Part shown: piece after piece, positions 18,088 to 27,009 of the stretch | Numbering within the stretch: position 1 is the first letter of the stretch | Layout of the letters: every line of letters begins with the position of its first letter | DNA from: [Bacillus] selenitireducens MLS10 | GTDB taxonomy: Bacteria; Bacillota; Bacilli; Bacillales; Salisediminibacteriaceae | Direction of reading: 5' to 3' | Assembly: GCF_000093085.1 (NCBI RefSeq) | Contig: NC_014219.1 | Span: 2,286,384-2,350,383, forward strand | DNA length: 64,000 nucleotides | Made by a program: the position numbers and the translations under genes | The notes under the pieces: model-generated | Seen by the model: the letters and a program-made list of their open reading frames with translations, nothing else | Databases searched by the model: none | Told to the model about the DNA's origin: nothing

Positions 18088-18834
18088 TCAGTTTTCGAGT
18101 TCTTTCTCTCGTTCACGCTCTTTTTTCATTTTTCTTCGATAAACCAGAACGGACATATTGATACTGATTTCATAGAGGAATAATAACGGTACAATGACCA
18201 GAACATCCGATACAAAATCCGGTGGAGATATCAGTACGCTCAGTACAATTAAAGCAAAATAAGCATACTTTCTGTTTTTACGCATTCCTGCAGGTGTGAT
18301 AACACCTATGCTTGTCAAGAACATGACAACAAGAGGCATTTCAAATAAAATACTGAATGGCAGTGTCATTCTTAGTACAAACTGAAAATATTTATCTGCC
18401 GTAAACATTGTCTGGAATGTTCCTTGACCGAGATCCAAAAGAAAACTTAATACAATCGGCAAAACGACAAAGTATCCAAAAGCAAGTCCGCCTGCAAATA
18501 ATACAAATGACGCAGGTATATAAATGATCGTCGCCTTTTGTTCCTTTGGCGTCAATGCAGGTTTTACAAATAACCAAATTTGAAGAATTAAAACCGGAAC
18601 TGTCAATGCCAATGCCAACACGGCTGCGAGCATAAAATAGATAATAATAATATCAAGAGGACCAAGAACTGCCAATGTCATATCTAGGTCTTTCGTGAAC
18701 CAATCGTAAATATCCCGCACGAAAATGAAAATACCGATAAAGAAGATTAGGAAAGCTCCGACGACAATCATAAGTCTTTTTCGCAATTCGTCCAAATGGT
18801 CCAGTAAATTCATACTTTGATCCTGATCTGCCAT
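18088..18834 (-). CDS. tatC: Sec-independent protein translocase TatC
   Basis: Membrane receptor for twin-arginine signal peptides. The start MADQDQSMN at 18834 (248 aa) is chosen for GAAGGAGAGAC upstream; the longer frame to 18891 lacks a site. The cytoplasmic N-terminus carries LLDHLDELRKRL, the signature preceding segment 1, and six membrane segments follow, with ALTPKEQKAT in a loop. The tail is basic and acidic (KKEREREKELEN). With tatA just upstream it forms a minimal TatA-TatC system; no TatB is needed in Bacillus. The Rieske protein QcrA at 59 kb, which has a twin-arginine leader, is a likely substrate. Confidence 0.93.
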   Translation of the reverse strand: MADQDQSMNLLDHLDELRKRLMIVVGAFLIFFIGIFIFVRDIYDWFTKDLDMTLAVLGPLDIIIIYFMLAAVLALALTVPVLILQIWLFVKPALTPKEQKATIIYIPASFVLFAGGLAFGYFVVLPIVLSFLLDLGQGTFQTMFTADKYFQFVLRMTLPFSILFEMPLVVMFLTSIGVITPAGMRKNRKYAYFALIVLSVLISPPDFVSDVLVIVPLLFLYEISINMSVLVYRRKMKKEREREKELEN

Positions 18835-19027
18835 AACTAGTCTCTCCTTCTGCCGTCCCAAAAATGAAGTAATCACAGTCTGTTCAATCAAACAATTTCA
18901 CTCTGAAATCAATAGGGAGTCTCACGATCTTAACTATGTATGTGATTATGAAATTCACATAGTAGATTAATACTTATGGAAACCGATACTCAGACCGCAT
19001 CATATCATAATTCAACTAAAAAATGAA

Positions 19028-19059
19028 AAGATGTGTCGTGCACAGGCACGGCACATCTT
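19028..19059 (-). terminator. terminator or intergenic hairpin downstream of tatA
   Basis: AAGATGTGTCGTGC (19028-19041) pairs with GCACGGCACATCTT (19046-19059), with one mismatch; TTTTCATTTTTT follows on the minus strand. It would separate tatA from tatC or balance their expression. The rest of the 236-base tatA-tatC gap shows nothing else I can name. Confidence 0.65.
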
Positions 19060-19070
19060 CATGAATTTCA

Positions 19071-19280
19071 TTATAAATCTGATTTCTTCTCATCTTCAGC
19101 TGACTTTTTTTCTTCTTTCGTGTCAGAATCATCAGCTGTCAGCTCTTTAGTGGAATTTTTAAATTCTTTTAATGTCTGCCCCATCGCCTTTCCTATTTCA
19201 GGAAGTTTCTTAGGTCCGAAAATAATGAGAGCAATAACCAAAATTAAAATCAAACCGGGAATTCCAATATTTGATAACAT
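19071..19280 (-). CDS. tatA: Tat translocase pore component TatA
   Basis: A 69 aa protein with one N-terminal membrane segment (residues 3-20), the [21 protein letters not shown] hinge and amphipathic helix (the FGP motif is diagnostic), and a highly charged tail rich in Glu, Asp and Lys. This is the classic TatA layout. GGAGGGACGTT precedes the ATG. It lies 236 bases upstream of tatC on the same strand. A long acidic tail is common in haloalkaliphiles. Confidence 0.94.
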   Translation of the reverse strand: MLSNIGIPGLILILVIALIIFGPKKLPEIGKAMGQTLKEFKNSTKELTADDSDTKEEKKSAEDEKKSDL

Positions 19281-19390
19281 AACGTCCCTCCTATTGTTGC
19301 GACCATTGGTAATGATCTGCTACGGCCATTATACAATTCACACGTTGAAAATACTATAACACGCATGAATTATCATACAAAGTTCATAAT

Positions 19391-19750
19391 TTAGTTTTCA
19401 AACGAACCATCGCCCAGCAATAAATCATCCACCGATACACCGTCACCATATCCAATTGCATCCCCATCGCGGATATCGGGATATTCAGACGGATCTTTCG
19501 TATACCTTCTCTCTGGTCTCGGTTGTTGTTCAACAACCGTTTCTGTGTCCTCATCTCCAGTTGAATCTTCTTGCACCGCGAGGATTGTATTTACTGAATC
19601 CACAAATCTGACACTTTCATAAGTTTCACGCTCAGGTTGACTGTAGCCAGGCACTGAAGGTTCAGGTTGAGAGAAAAATACATAGAAAAAAGCTCCCCAA
19701 ACTGTTATCATAAGCACCGAAGCTGCAGCAATTAATAATCCGGATTTCAA
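19391..19750 (-). CDS. membrane-anchored acidic protein, unknown function
   Basis: A 119 aa protein with a single N-terminal membrane anchor (residues 4-27, ending GAFFYVFF). The outer part is acidic and low-complexity: many Glu, Asp and Pro residues, then a conserved-looking end with DGDAIGYGDGVSVDDLLLGDG. I recognise no family. GGGGCGTATTC precedes the ATG. It is divergent from the lipid kinase gene. Similar anchor sequences (GAFFYV) occur in TseB at 42 kb, but that probably reflects only general membrane-segment composition. Confidence 0.6.
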   Translation of the reverse strand: MKSGLLIAAASVLMITVWGAFFYVFFSQPEPSVPGYSQPERETYESVRFVDSVNTILAVQEDSTGDEDTETVVEQQPRPERRYTKDPSEYPDIRDGDAIGYGDGVSVDDLLLGDGSFEN

Positions 19751-19843
19751 AACGAATACGCCCCTTAATTCTCATATATGATCTCAATAATGATATAATA
19801 GTCTCAACAAAGTTACAAGCTCAAAATTGTTAAGGAGACCACT

Positions 19844-20743
19844 ATGTATATCGTAATTATTAATACCCACTCAGGGAGACACGGAAACCTGCGAAAGTAT
19901 GAAGAGATAAAAGCATCTCTCGTCTTCGATGATATTCCATTTTATATGGACAGCCAGAATGAATCATTCTGGGAAACAATCAGAGAGACTTGCCATGAAA
20001 TGGATCATCTCATCAAAGGGATTGTTGTGATCGGCGGCGACGGTTCATTGCATCATTGCATCAATCAATTAAACAATTTACAACTTCCTTTTGGTTTGAT
20101 TCCCTCCGGTTCCGGAAATGATTTTGCAAAAGCAATGAGTATCCCAAGTGCACCTGTAAAAGCCATGGAACGTATCCTTTGCAATAAACAAAGCTGTTCA
20201 CTCGACCTCATAAAAACGAAAGACCATTCAATCCTCTCAATCTTGAGTGCAGGACTTGATGCCGAGAGCGCTCTTCGGGTTGAAGATTCAAACATCAAAA
20301 AAACGTTAAACAGCTTTTTCATTGGTAAATTTATATACATTGTCACTGTATTTCAAATCATTCGCTCCTTTTCCCCTTTTACATTAACCTTAACTTTCAA
20401 AGAAGGAGAAGAACGGCACTTCCACAACGTGTGGCTAATTGCAGTCGGAAACACTGCTTACTACGGCGGAGGTGTTCCCATGTGCCCAAAAGCAAAACCT
20501 TCAGATGGTCAGCTCGACATTGTCGTTGTGCACGACGTCTCCCTGATTAAGCTCCTTTTCTGTTTACCATCAGTTTTTGTCAAAAAGCATATATCCCTTC
20601 CATTTGTCAGTTCGCTCAGGTCAGAATGCGTGCACGTTGAAACAAATAAGAAAGTCAATTGGCAAGGAGATGGTGAAGCAGTCGAAGCATCTGCTTCTAT
20701 GACCATCAGCTGTAAACCGAAGTCAGTGAAATTTATGGTCTGA
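19844..20743 (+). CDS. diacylglycerol kinase family lipid kinase
   Basis: A 299 aa cytoplasmic, membrane-associated enzyme of the DagK/YegS/YtlR family that phosphorylates a lipid such as diacylglycerol. The nucleotide-binding loop VVIGGDGSLHHCIN (about residues 63-76) and PSGSGNDFAKAM (about 87-98) are intact. The C-terminal beta domain with NTAYYGGGVPMCPKAKPSDGQLD is also typical. AAGGAGACC precedes the ATG. Its 3' end overlaps the convergent NRDE gene by 11 bases. Which lipid it uses is not visible. Confidence 0.88.
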   Translation: MYIVIINTHSGRHGNLRKYEEIKASLVFDDIPFYMDSQNESFWETIRETCHEMDHLIKGIVVIGGDGSLHHCINQLNNLQLPFGLIPSGSGNDFAKAMSIPSAPVKAMERILCNKQSCSLDLIKTKDHSILSILSAGLDAESALRVEDSNIKKTLNSFFIGKFIYIVTVFQIIRSFSPFTLTLTFKEGEERHFHNVWLIAVGNTAYYGGGVPMCPKAKPSDGQLDIVVVHDVSLIKLLFCLPSVFVKKHISLPFVSSLRSECVHVETNKKVNWQGDGEAVEASASMTISCKPKSVKFMV

Positions 20744-21485
20744 CAGGCCAATGGTAAGAGATCAATTTCCCATCCGTATACCGGTGCTCCAATAGCGTGA
20801 CCCGATCAAATTTATCAATCAGAAGTATGGTGCTGCAAACTGTGCCATACTCCTCCATTTTAATTCGTACTGGTGACAGCTTTTTTTCCAATTCCAAGCT
20901 TATTCCGGTTTGAGGCAAATCCTGTTCAAGTGCTTCTTCCGTATTCTGCAATGCTGAGAGGCCGGCTCTTATCATATCATTTTCAGAGTCTATGTCAGAC
21001 GCCTTTCGCAAGTCATTTTTTATTCGATCTGTTTTGGGCCATGACTCATTCATCGACCCGTTACTGAGCCCATGAATGCCGTCTTGCAGACTGATGGCGT
21101 GATCCTGATTGCTTGACAGATAATATAAACCGTCATATACGTTTCCAAAGATCAGATTAAATCCGTTGTATTCATGTTTATCTTTTACATGCATTTGACC
21201 AGTACCTTCCATAAAAAAACGGTCAATTAGTTCTCCCCTCGACCGCGCATCCTTGTTTTCGCTCAATCCCTTTCGGATATTTGTTACAACTGCAACATCC
21301 CCGGTGTCGGGATCAAAACCAAACCAACTGCCGCCTTTCTTAAGATCTTTTCCTCCAATAAAACGCGGGTGTCCATCCCTGTAATGAAGTTCTTTTGATG
21401 GACGCGCATAAAACTCATCGCGATTTGCCCACATGATAAAAGGATAATGCTCAGACTGTTTCATGGATAATCCAATTAAACACAT
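20733..21485 (-). CDS. NRDE/TANGO2-family protein
   Basis: A 250 aa protein of the NRDE (transport and Golgi organisation 2) family. Starting at 21485, with GGAGTGATACTG upstream, the mature N-terminus would be Met-Cys, and Cys2 is the conserved N-terminal-nucleophile-like residue of the family. WANRDEFYARPS supplies the NRDE motif, and GGSWFGF and TNIRKG are also conserved. The longer frame to 21521 would bury the cysteine and is rejected. In eukaryotes relatives affect haem or lipid handling; the bacterial role is not established. Confidence 0.8.
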   Translation of the reverse strand: MCLIGLSMKQSEHYPFIMWANRDEFYARPSKELHYRDGHPRFIGGKDLKKGGSWFGFDPDTGDVAVVTNIRKGLSENKDARSRGELIDRFFMEGTGQMHVKDKHEYNGFNLIFGNVYDGLYYLSSNQDHAISLQDGIHGLSNGSMNESWPKTDRIKNDLRKASDIDSENDMIRAGLSALQNTEEALEQDLPQTGISLELEKKLSPVRIKMEEYGTVCSTILLIDKFDRVTLLEHRYTDGKLISYHWPVRP

Positions 21486-21560
21486 CAGTATCACTCCAAT
21501 AAATGCTTTAAATTGTCTCAAATGGTTGTTGCTGAATTCTGGAGATTACAGTAATTCGGT

Positions 21561-22073
21561 TTAAGCATCTTTCTCATCAATAAACAATATCCTGTCATCT
21601 CTTCGCACTTGTTTCATAACTTCTTCAATGATCAGCTGTTTGGAAAGTGAATGACTGAGGATAAACGTGCGCAAGTCCTTATACTCGCTTTCCGTGATTT
21701 TTCCTTCATACTTCCATCTCTCTAATACCGGTGCCCTCAAGAGTTCAAGAGATAAATAAGCGACTTGAACCGTTTTCTCATTTTTATTCAATTCAATCAT
21801 TAGTCCATGCACTTCCGGAAAGACATAGCCCTCATAATCGACGGTCGCCAAATATTTATCCCGATCTGAATGATATATCTCAGGATCACGGTTTGGAAGC
21901 GATATGAAATATGTCAGCTCTTCATATGAAAAAGGAATATCATCAGGTTGTTTCCCCAGTCTGGTAAGAATTCGATCCGATTTGATTTCATTCACTTTCA
22001 CTCTCATCCATCTGCTGAATAAAAACGTGGCTGCCATCGCGAACATAACAATAAATAAGCCTAAAAAGGTCAT
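21561..22073 (-). CDS. membrane-anchored protein of unknown function, coupled to the GGDEF gene
   Basis: A 170 aa protein with one N-terminal membrane segment (residues 3-20, followed by RWMRVK) and a soluble part without recognised motifs. Its ATG overlaps the end of the GGDEF gene by four bases (22070-22073), so the two are translationally coupled. GGGGGTAC lies ahead of the start within the upstream gene. The coupling suggests a partner role, but no function can be claimed. Confidence 0.65.
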   Translation of the reverse strand: MTFLGLFIVMFAMAATFLFSRWMRVKVNEIKSDRILTRLGKQPDDIPFSYEELTYFISLPNRDPEIYHSDRDKYLATVDYEGYVFPEVHGLMIELNKNEKTVQVAYLSLELLRAPVLERWKYEGKITESEYKDLRTFILSHSLSKQLIIEEVMKQVRRDDRILFIDEKDA

Positions 22074-23623
22074 GACTGTACCCCCTTTGGAGAACTGCTG
22101 AATACGGTTACGCGATTCCTTCCGTTCTTTTTGGATGCGTAAACCGCCTGATCTGCAGTTTCGATCAGTGATTCAGGCTCCTGGATACAGTCAGGGTATG
22201 ACGATAAACCGATACTCGCAGAGAGCGCCCCATCCGGTTGTCGCTCTCTGGATTTAAAAGGGTACTCATTGATCGTCTTACGAATATTCTCCGCAAGTGT
22301 CAGAGCATGCGACTTACTGTAACCAGGCAAAATCACACAAAATTCTTCGCCGCCAAAACGGATTGCAACCCCTTCATCCGGAGTCAGATCCGAAAGTATT
22401 TCAGCAACTTGGAGCAAAACTTGATCCCCCATCAAATGACCATTCGTATCATTATACACTTTAAAATAATCAAGATCGATCATCATCACTGCAAGTGGTA
22501 TACACTGAAGTTTTGCATCAGTGTATAAATCTTGAGTAATGGTTTCCAAATAACGTTTGTTTCTAAGACGAGTAAGACCATCTGTCATAACCAATTCCTG
22601 TGTCCGTTCATAAAGCACAGCGTTCTCAATGGCCATGGCCCCCTGCGTAGCCAATGGCATGATATTGTCCAAATCTTCATATGAGAAAGGTTTTCCGTCA
22701 ACAATATTATCAATCACCATGACGCCTATTGCCCTTCCCCTTGTCATTAAGGGGATAACTGCCATATTTTTAACATCGAAATCATCATTCAGTTTTTTCA
22801 CCATCTTGCAACGACTGTACCACTCAGTGACATTCACAAGAAGTGGATCTTTGTTATCGATGACATGTTTTAATACCGGATAATTCTCAGCATTATTAAA
22901 CTCCAGATCACGAACTTTACGATTTAATTCCTGATCGTTTTCTTCGGCCTCTTTTTGGAGTTTAATAAAGTCTCGTAACGTCAGGCGTTGAGACACAACG
23001 TTCTCCCAAATCTGATGACCTTCCTGAATGGACAGTGGACCTATAGCCGCATTCCCGACAAAGGTTTCCTGATCGAGGTCTTTCTTGAGAAAAATCATGG
23101 CCCGATTAAACCCCAAGCCGTAGCCCGCTGTAACGGCTGTCAAAAATATATGCATCAATTTATTTTTTTGAAGCGTACTTTGCAAAGCGAGAGAAATCTC
23201 TCTTAAAACATGCAGATTTTTGGATTGTTTGTAAAAAAACCGTTTCATCGAACGTCTCGTTTCACTTTTGACCGTCAGATAGTGAAACACTGATGACAAA
23301 GAGAACGTATACAGAGCATAACCACCAAAGAGAAGAAACGGATCAGTTAAAGTATGAAGTTCGAAGATGATGAAGACTGTATATATGATCAAAAGGCCTG
23401 AAATAGCCCCCCTCCATCTGTATACAGACGTAAAAGCAAATGGAATCATCAGTCCTGTCCAAACCAGAGACTCGCTTCCAATCCAAAACGATAATCCAAC
23501 GGTTAACAAAAGCGCATTAAACAGATACAGAACTTCGTTCCCTTTTGAAGTCAAAGCAAATCGGTATGTATTCAAAAATAAATAGAGGATCAGATGGATC
23601 AGTAAAGCTGCAGGTGTTATCAT
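22070..23623 (-). CDS. membrane-bound GAF-GGDEF diguanylate cyclase
   Basis: Makes cyclic di-GMP from two GTP. The start MITPAALL at 23623 (517 aa) has GAGGTGAAC before it. The N-terminal 150 residues form about five or six membrane segments; a GAF domain follows (about 170-340), then the GGDEF domain with MIDLDYFKVYNDTNGHLMGD and an intact active site, RFGGEEF (about 421-425 for GGEEF). The product-inhibition I-site RxxD expected nine residues before GGEEF is replaced by PDEG, so feedback inhibition should be absent. The layout resembles YtrP of B. subtilis. Two LacI-type operators lie in its leader, and a small membrane-anchored protein gene is coupled downstream. Confidence 0.88.
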   Translation of the reverse strand: MITPAALLIHLILYLFLNTYRFALTSKGNEVLYLFNALLLTVGLSFWIGSESLVWTGLMIPFAFTSVYRWRGAISGLLIIYTVFIIFELHTLTDPFLLFGGYALYTFSLSSVFHYLTVKSETRRSMKRFFYKQSKNLHVLREISLALQSTLQKNKLMHIFLTAVTAGYGLGFNRAMIFLKKDLDQETFVGNAAIGPLSIQEGHQIWENVVSQRLTLRDFIKLQKEAEENDQELNRKVRDLEFNNAENYPVLKHVIDNKDPLLVNVTEWYSRCKMVKKLNDDFDVKNMAVIPLMTRGRAIGVMVIDNIVDGKPFSYEDLDNIMPLATQGAMAIENAVLYERTQELVMTDGLTRLRNKRYLETITQDLYTDAKLQCIPLAVMMIDLDYFKVYNDTNGHLMGDQVLLQVAEILSDLTPDEGVAIRFGGEEFCVILPGYSKSHALTLAENIRKTINEYPFKSRERQPDGALSASIGLSSYPDCIQEPESLIETADQAVYASKKNGRNRVTVFSSSPKGVQS

Positions 23624-23650
23624 GATGTTCACCTCATTTAAGTAATCGAA

Positions 23651-23683
23651 GCAACCGTTTGCATACATTACGCAAGCGTTTGC
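23651..23683. promoter_or_regulatory. two LacI-family-type operators upstream of the GGDEF gene
   Basis: GCAACCGTTTGC (23651-23662) and GCAAGCGTTTGC (23672-23683) are near-palindromes with a central CG. Their centres are 21 bases apart, two turns of the helix, which suits cooperative binding on one face. They share the core GCAANCGTTTGC with the operator before mapA at 6043. The remainder of the 23624-23832 gap also holds the start signals for the divergent TelA gene. Confidence 0.55.
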
Positions 23684-23832
23684 AACCACATCCATTTTAC
23701 CATATCTTTTATAGAAAGAGGAGAAGAATCAAATCGTAATTGACTTTCAATTGTGATGTTAACTCCATACTTGTATAATGAACCTAGACAGACAGATCCG
23801 AAAATGATCCCCCCCAACTGGAGGCGTTAAAT

Positions 23833-24822
23833 ATGAATGAACACGAAGAAAAACATGAATTACTTGAAGGAAAAGATATTAAGGAACTGTTAAAATCGAT
23901 TGGAGATTTAGGGACAAAAGAACAGGAAAAAGCCGGTGAAACGTTGGAAAGCCTGAAACGTCCGGTCAATGATATGATGAAAGATCAAAATAACGACCTT
24001 CCTGAACAACTTGGAAAGTTGAAAGAAGTTGTTTCGGAATTAGAGCCAAATTACTTGCAGGAAGGGAAGTTCAAGCAATTCCTGAATAAAATGCTGCGCA
24101 AAAGTCCACTTGAAAAGTATGCCCAAAAATATGAAACCATCGATTCCGAAGTTCAGACGATTATAGAAGCACTTCTTCACGGAAAAGACCGCCTGCAGGA
24201 AGATACCGTTATGCTCTATCAACTGAAAGATATCGCCAAAGAACGAATCGGGGCACTTAATGAGCAGATTACAACCGGAAAAGAGCTTCATTCCATGCTC
24301 GAACAAGAACTTGAAAAAGAAGAATGGCAAAACGATCCTGCTCCGATTCAAAAAGGACAACAAAAAGTCCTGACAAGGGTAAAAAACATGCAACAGGCTG
24401 TTCTTGTTTTGCAACAGTCTCTCGCGAGTGTTGATATCATCGTAGAAAATAACGAAAAGCTTGAAGAGGCCATTTTCAATGCGATTACCATGACCAAAAA
24501 TATAATTACTGTAACAGCCTCTATCCAACTTTCACTGAGTAACCAGAGAAAAGTGATCGACGCTGTACAAAATGTAAATAAAACAACCGAAAATATGCTT
24601 TTAAATAATGCCGAAATGTTAAAATCGAATACAGAGGAAACATTAAAAACCCTTGAGGAACCGGCAATTGCTATGGAATCATTTAAAAAAGCATACGAAG
24701 ATGTTTACGCAGCCATAGAACTGACTGAACAATCAAACTCAAGAATTATTGAATCAAGCAAGAAATTCATTAGCGAAATGGATGAGCTCAATAAAGAAAT
24801 GGATCAGAAATTATTGAGGTAA
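23833..24822 (+). CDS. TelA/YaaN-family toxic-anion resistance-like protein
   Basis: A 329 aa soluble, coiled-coil protein. The order of motifs (FLNKMLRKSPLEKYAQKYETIDSEVQTIIEALLHGKDRLQEDTVML, then long helices with repeated Asn, Glu and Lys) matches the TelA family, named for tellurite resistance and represented in B. subtilis by YaaN. It is somewhat shorter than usual (about 360-390 aa). GGAGGCGTTAAAT precedes the ATG. The usual xpaC partner is not upstream. Two co-directional genes of unknown function follow, with gaps of 53 and 77 bases. Biochemical function of TelA proteins is unsettled. Confidence 0.8.
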   Translation: MNEHEEKHELLEGKDIKELLKSIGDLGTKEQEKAGETLESLKRPVNDMMKDQNNDLPEQLGKLKEVVSELEPNYLQEGKFKQFLNKMLRKSPLEKYAQKYETIDSEVQTIIEALLHGKDRLQEDTVMLYQLKDIAKERIGALNEQITTGKELHSMLEQELEKEEWQNDPAPIQKGQQKVLTRVKNMQQAVLVLQQSLASVDIIVENNEKLEEAIFNAITMTKNIITVTASIQLSLSNQRKVIDAVQNVNKTTENMLLNNAEMLKSNTEETLKTLEEPAIAMESFKKAYEDVYAAIELTEQSNSRIIESSKKFISEMDELNKEMDQKLLR

Positions 24823-24875
24823 CATCACGTTATATGACTAATTCGCTTGATTAGTAAACAGAAGAGGTGGTCGCC

Positions 24876-25826
24876 GTGAACTGGCGAGAAAAACTGTGGG
24901 AGCAAAAGTGGGTAACTGCTCTGCTGCCAAACTATATGAAACCTTTGGAAGAGCCTGCATTAATGAATCAGCATACAAAAGAATTTGTATACGAAGCTGA
25001 AGAATTCATTTCTGATCTTGCCGCATTATCGGAACTGCCAAGAATGAACAGGACATTTAAGCGGAATGTACACGGATATGCTTATAAAATCAAAATCAAA
25101 CCCAAAAAACTTCATATTGAATTATCTGATACCAGTAAGTCACCGTCACAAATAAAAAAGAAAGTTTTTATTACGGTTTTCAGGAAAAATATAAAAATGG
25201 AAAATGGGTTTGGCAAAACGGTAGAATCAACCATCTACTATCAAATGAACAACCAGACTCATGTACGCAATATCCGTCGACATCCCTATTTTCTTTCGTT
25301 GTTTCATCATATGCACAGATTGGATCTGTCTCTCTCCGGAGAGTCTTTGCAAGAGTTTGACAGACAGCCCGACTCCGTTGTGGAATCAGACAACAAAGAA
25401 CAACAACTCTCCGCGGATGAGAACCAAAAAGATCATGTAGGTTCGCTTGAGGATTCAATGAGCCATACGATTTCTGCCTATCCTGATCTTGATGACGATA
25501 TACAGAAGAAAACCAAGAGGATGCATACGGAACTTCAGCGGTGTTTTGAAGAGTTCCATTTACTTGATATTGAAGAAAAGCATCACATCAGAAGAATGAT
25601 CCAGCACGATCTTCCCAACCTCCTGTTGACTTATCACAGTTTATCCAACGAGCAAAAACAAATCAAAAAACTTGAGCTTTTACGCGCACTTGATAACATG
25701 ATTTCATTTTTGAAAGAACAGGCCGGAGACTTACAGGCAACCAGGCTTGACCGAATGAATCATCTGTTGCGATTATCAGACATCCGATACAGTAATCAAT
25801 CCGTTCATGACAAAAATGAACCATAA
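24876..25826 (+). CDS. unrecognised protein in the TelA gene group
   Basis: A 316 aa soluble protein starting with GTG at 24876, where AGAGGTGG sits at the right distance; GTG at 24867 overlaps that site. The N-terminal half (to about 150) is basic and mixed alpha/beta (YKIKIKPKKLHIEL, KKVFITVFRKN). A polar acidic linker at about 165-205 separates it from a C-terminal helical bundle with TELQRCFEEFHLLDIEEKHHIRR. The C-terminal part loosely recalls the helical region of XpaC-type TelA partners, but I would not assign it. No membrane segment is present. Confidence 0.6.
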   Translation: MNWREKLWEQKWVTALLPNYMKPLEEPALMNQHTKEFVYEAEEFISDLAALSELPRMNRTFKRNVHGYAYKIKIKPKKLHIELSDTSKSPSQIKKKVFITVFRKNIKMENGFGKTVESTIYYQMNNQTHVRNIRRHPYFLSLFHHMHRLDLSLSGESLQEFDRQPDSVVESDNKEQQLSADENQKDHVGSLEDSMSHTISAYPDLDDDIQKKTKRMHTELQRCFEEFHLLDIEEKHHIRRMIQHDLPNLLLTYHSLSNEQKQIKKLELLRALDNMISFLKEQAGDLQATRLDRMNHLLRLSDIRYSNQSVHDKNEP

Positions 25827-25903
25827 TACATGATTTCCATCGAGCAGCCTGTTATACTTGATGACTAGAGATTGATTTGTATCAATATAAAGTGAGGGAT
25901 ATC

Positions 25904-26908
25904 ATGAACCGACTTGAAGCCGAAAAATACATCGGGAAACGAATCTGGATCGACAAGAATAAAGATGGTGAGTATACAGGTGATTTAATTCAAATTCATG
26001 CACCAAAAGGCAAACCCTGGTCAGGAACCATTCAAATTAAAACGGTAGAAACCTGTCCGGATATTGACTCTTCAGATATGATAAAAGAGCCAATCTACAG
26101 AGAAGATGATGAGGTAACACTGACCGGCAGTATGTTGAGTCCGATAAGTGATCATCATTCCTCCACCACACACACGTTTGAAGAATCTTATATCCTTGCT
26201 CTTATTGAACAGGCGGAAACGATCAAAGAAGACGTCCACGCAAACGCACAAATCCTTGAGCAGATTTATAACAGACTTTCAGAACTTGATCAGACAATCA
26301 TTGAATCACTGGTCCATGAGAATGGCTCCGACGATTATGATGAGTTTGAGTTAAAGCGCTTCAAAGACCTGCATGTATGCGTAAGTAAAAGGTCCGGTCT
26401 TAAAATCATTCTGGATTTTCTGCCTGTACATGCCATAATTGATGATGAGAACAGAGCTTATCCACTCATCCATGATAAATGTTTTCGATTTTTGTCACCT
26501 GAAAATGAGGAAGTAATGTTAGAAGAAGGACAAAGTATATGGATTCAGCATCATCAATATGATCCATATATGCTGATCAGAAATGAACTTGAGCAAGAAG
26601 GTCTTCAAATACTGACTAGGACATTGGCTGACTTCGGATTGCAGCATGAGGATGTGTTCTTATGCCACAATGCTTTGCTTCAACTACCAATAGAGTCTGT
26701 TTCGTCATCTTCGAACATATCTGGTACTCATCTCATCAATTTCCACAAAAACAACCTGCATTTTGTATTACAGCATCATTTCGAACGGAACTATGATGAA
26801 GAGCCGGTATACAGGTATGACCGATTTGAATTAACATCAAACACCGGTCAACGGACCGTTTCTGTTTATACAAACGATTCAGCCTCAAACTCTTCTCACA
26901 AAAAATGA
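25904..26908 (+). CDS. unrecognised protein in the TelA gene group
   Basis: A 334 aa acidic soluble protein. The start MNRLEAEKYIG at 25904 has GTGAGGGATATC upstream; the longer frame to 25877 is unsupported. The first 40 residues (GKRIWIDKNKDGEYTGDLIQI) look like a small beta-barrel of the KOW/SH3 kind. Residues 85-140 are helical, and the rest is mixed with many His and Asp residues. No catalytic motif is recognised. It may be one of the Bacillus-specific DUF families. A strong terminator follows, closing the three-gene group. Confidence 0.6.
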   Translation: MNRLEAEKYIGKRIWIDKNKDGEYTGDLIQIHAPKGKPWSGTIQIKTVETCPDIDSSDMIKEPIYREDDEVTLTGSMLSPISDHHSSTTHTFEESYILALIEQAETIKEDVHANAQILEQIYNRLSELDQTIIESLVHENGSDDYDEFELKRFKDLHVCVSKRSGLKIILDFLPVHAIIDDENRAYPLIHDKCFRFLSPENEEVMLEEGQSIWIQHHQYDPYMLIRNELEQEGLQILTRTLADFGLQHEDVFLCHNALLQLPIESVSSSSNISGTHLINFHKNNLHFVLQHHFERNYDEEPVYRYDRFELTSNTGQRTVSVYTNDSASNSSHKK

Positions 26909-26936
26909 TAGCGAATTGTCAATGCAGATTATTTAA

Positions 26937-26971
26937 TAACCCCTTTCCGAAACTGATTCGGAAAGGGGTTA
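26937..26971. terminator. bidirectional terminator closing the TelA group
   Basis: TAACCCCTTTCCGAA (26937-26951) and TTCGGAAAGGGGTTA (26957-26971) form a perfect 15-base-pair stem with the loop ACTGA. The genes on either side converge. Confidence 0.88.
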
Positions 26972-27009
26972 TTTGTTCCCGTATGTTGAGCATTAGCACA
27001 CAATCAGGA

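Noticed and set aside
22238-23585. Several open frames antisense to the GGDEF gene
   Set aside because: They have no ribosome binding sites or domain signatures and follow from the codon use of the real gene.
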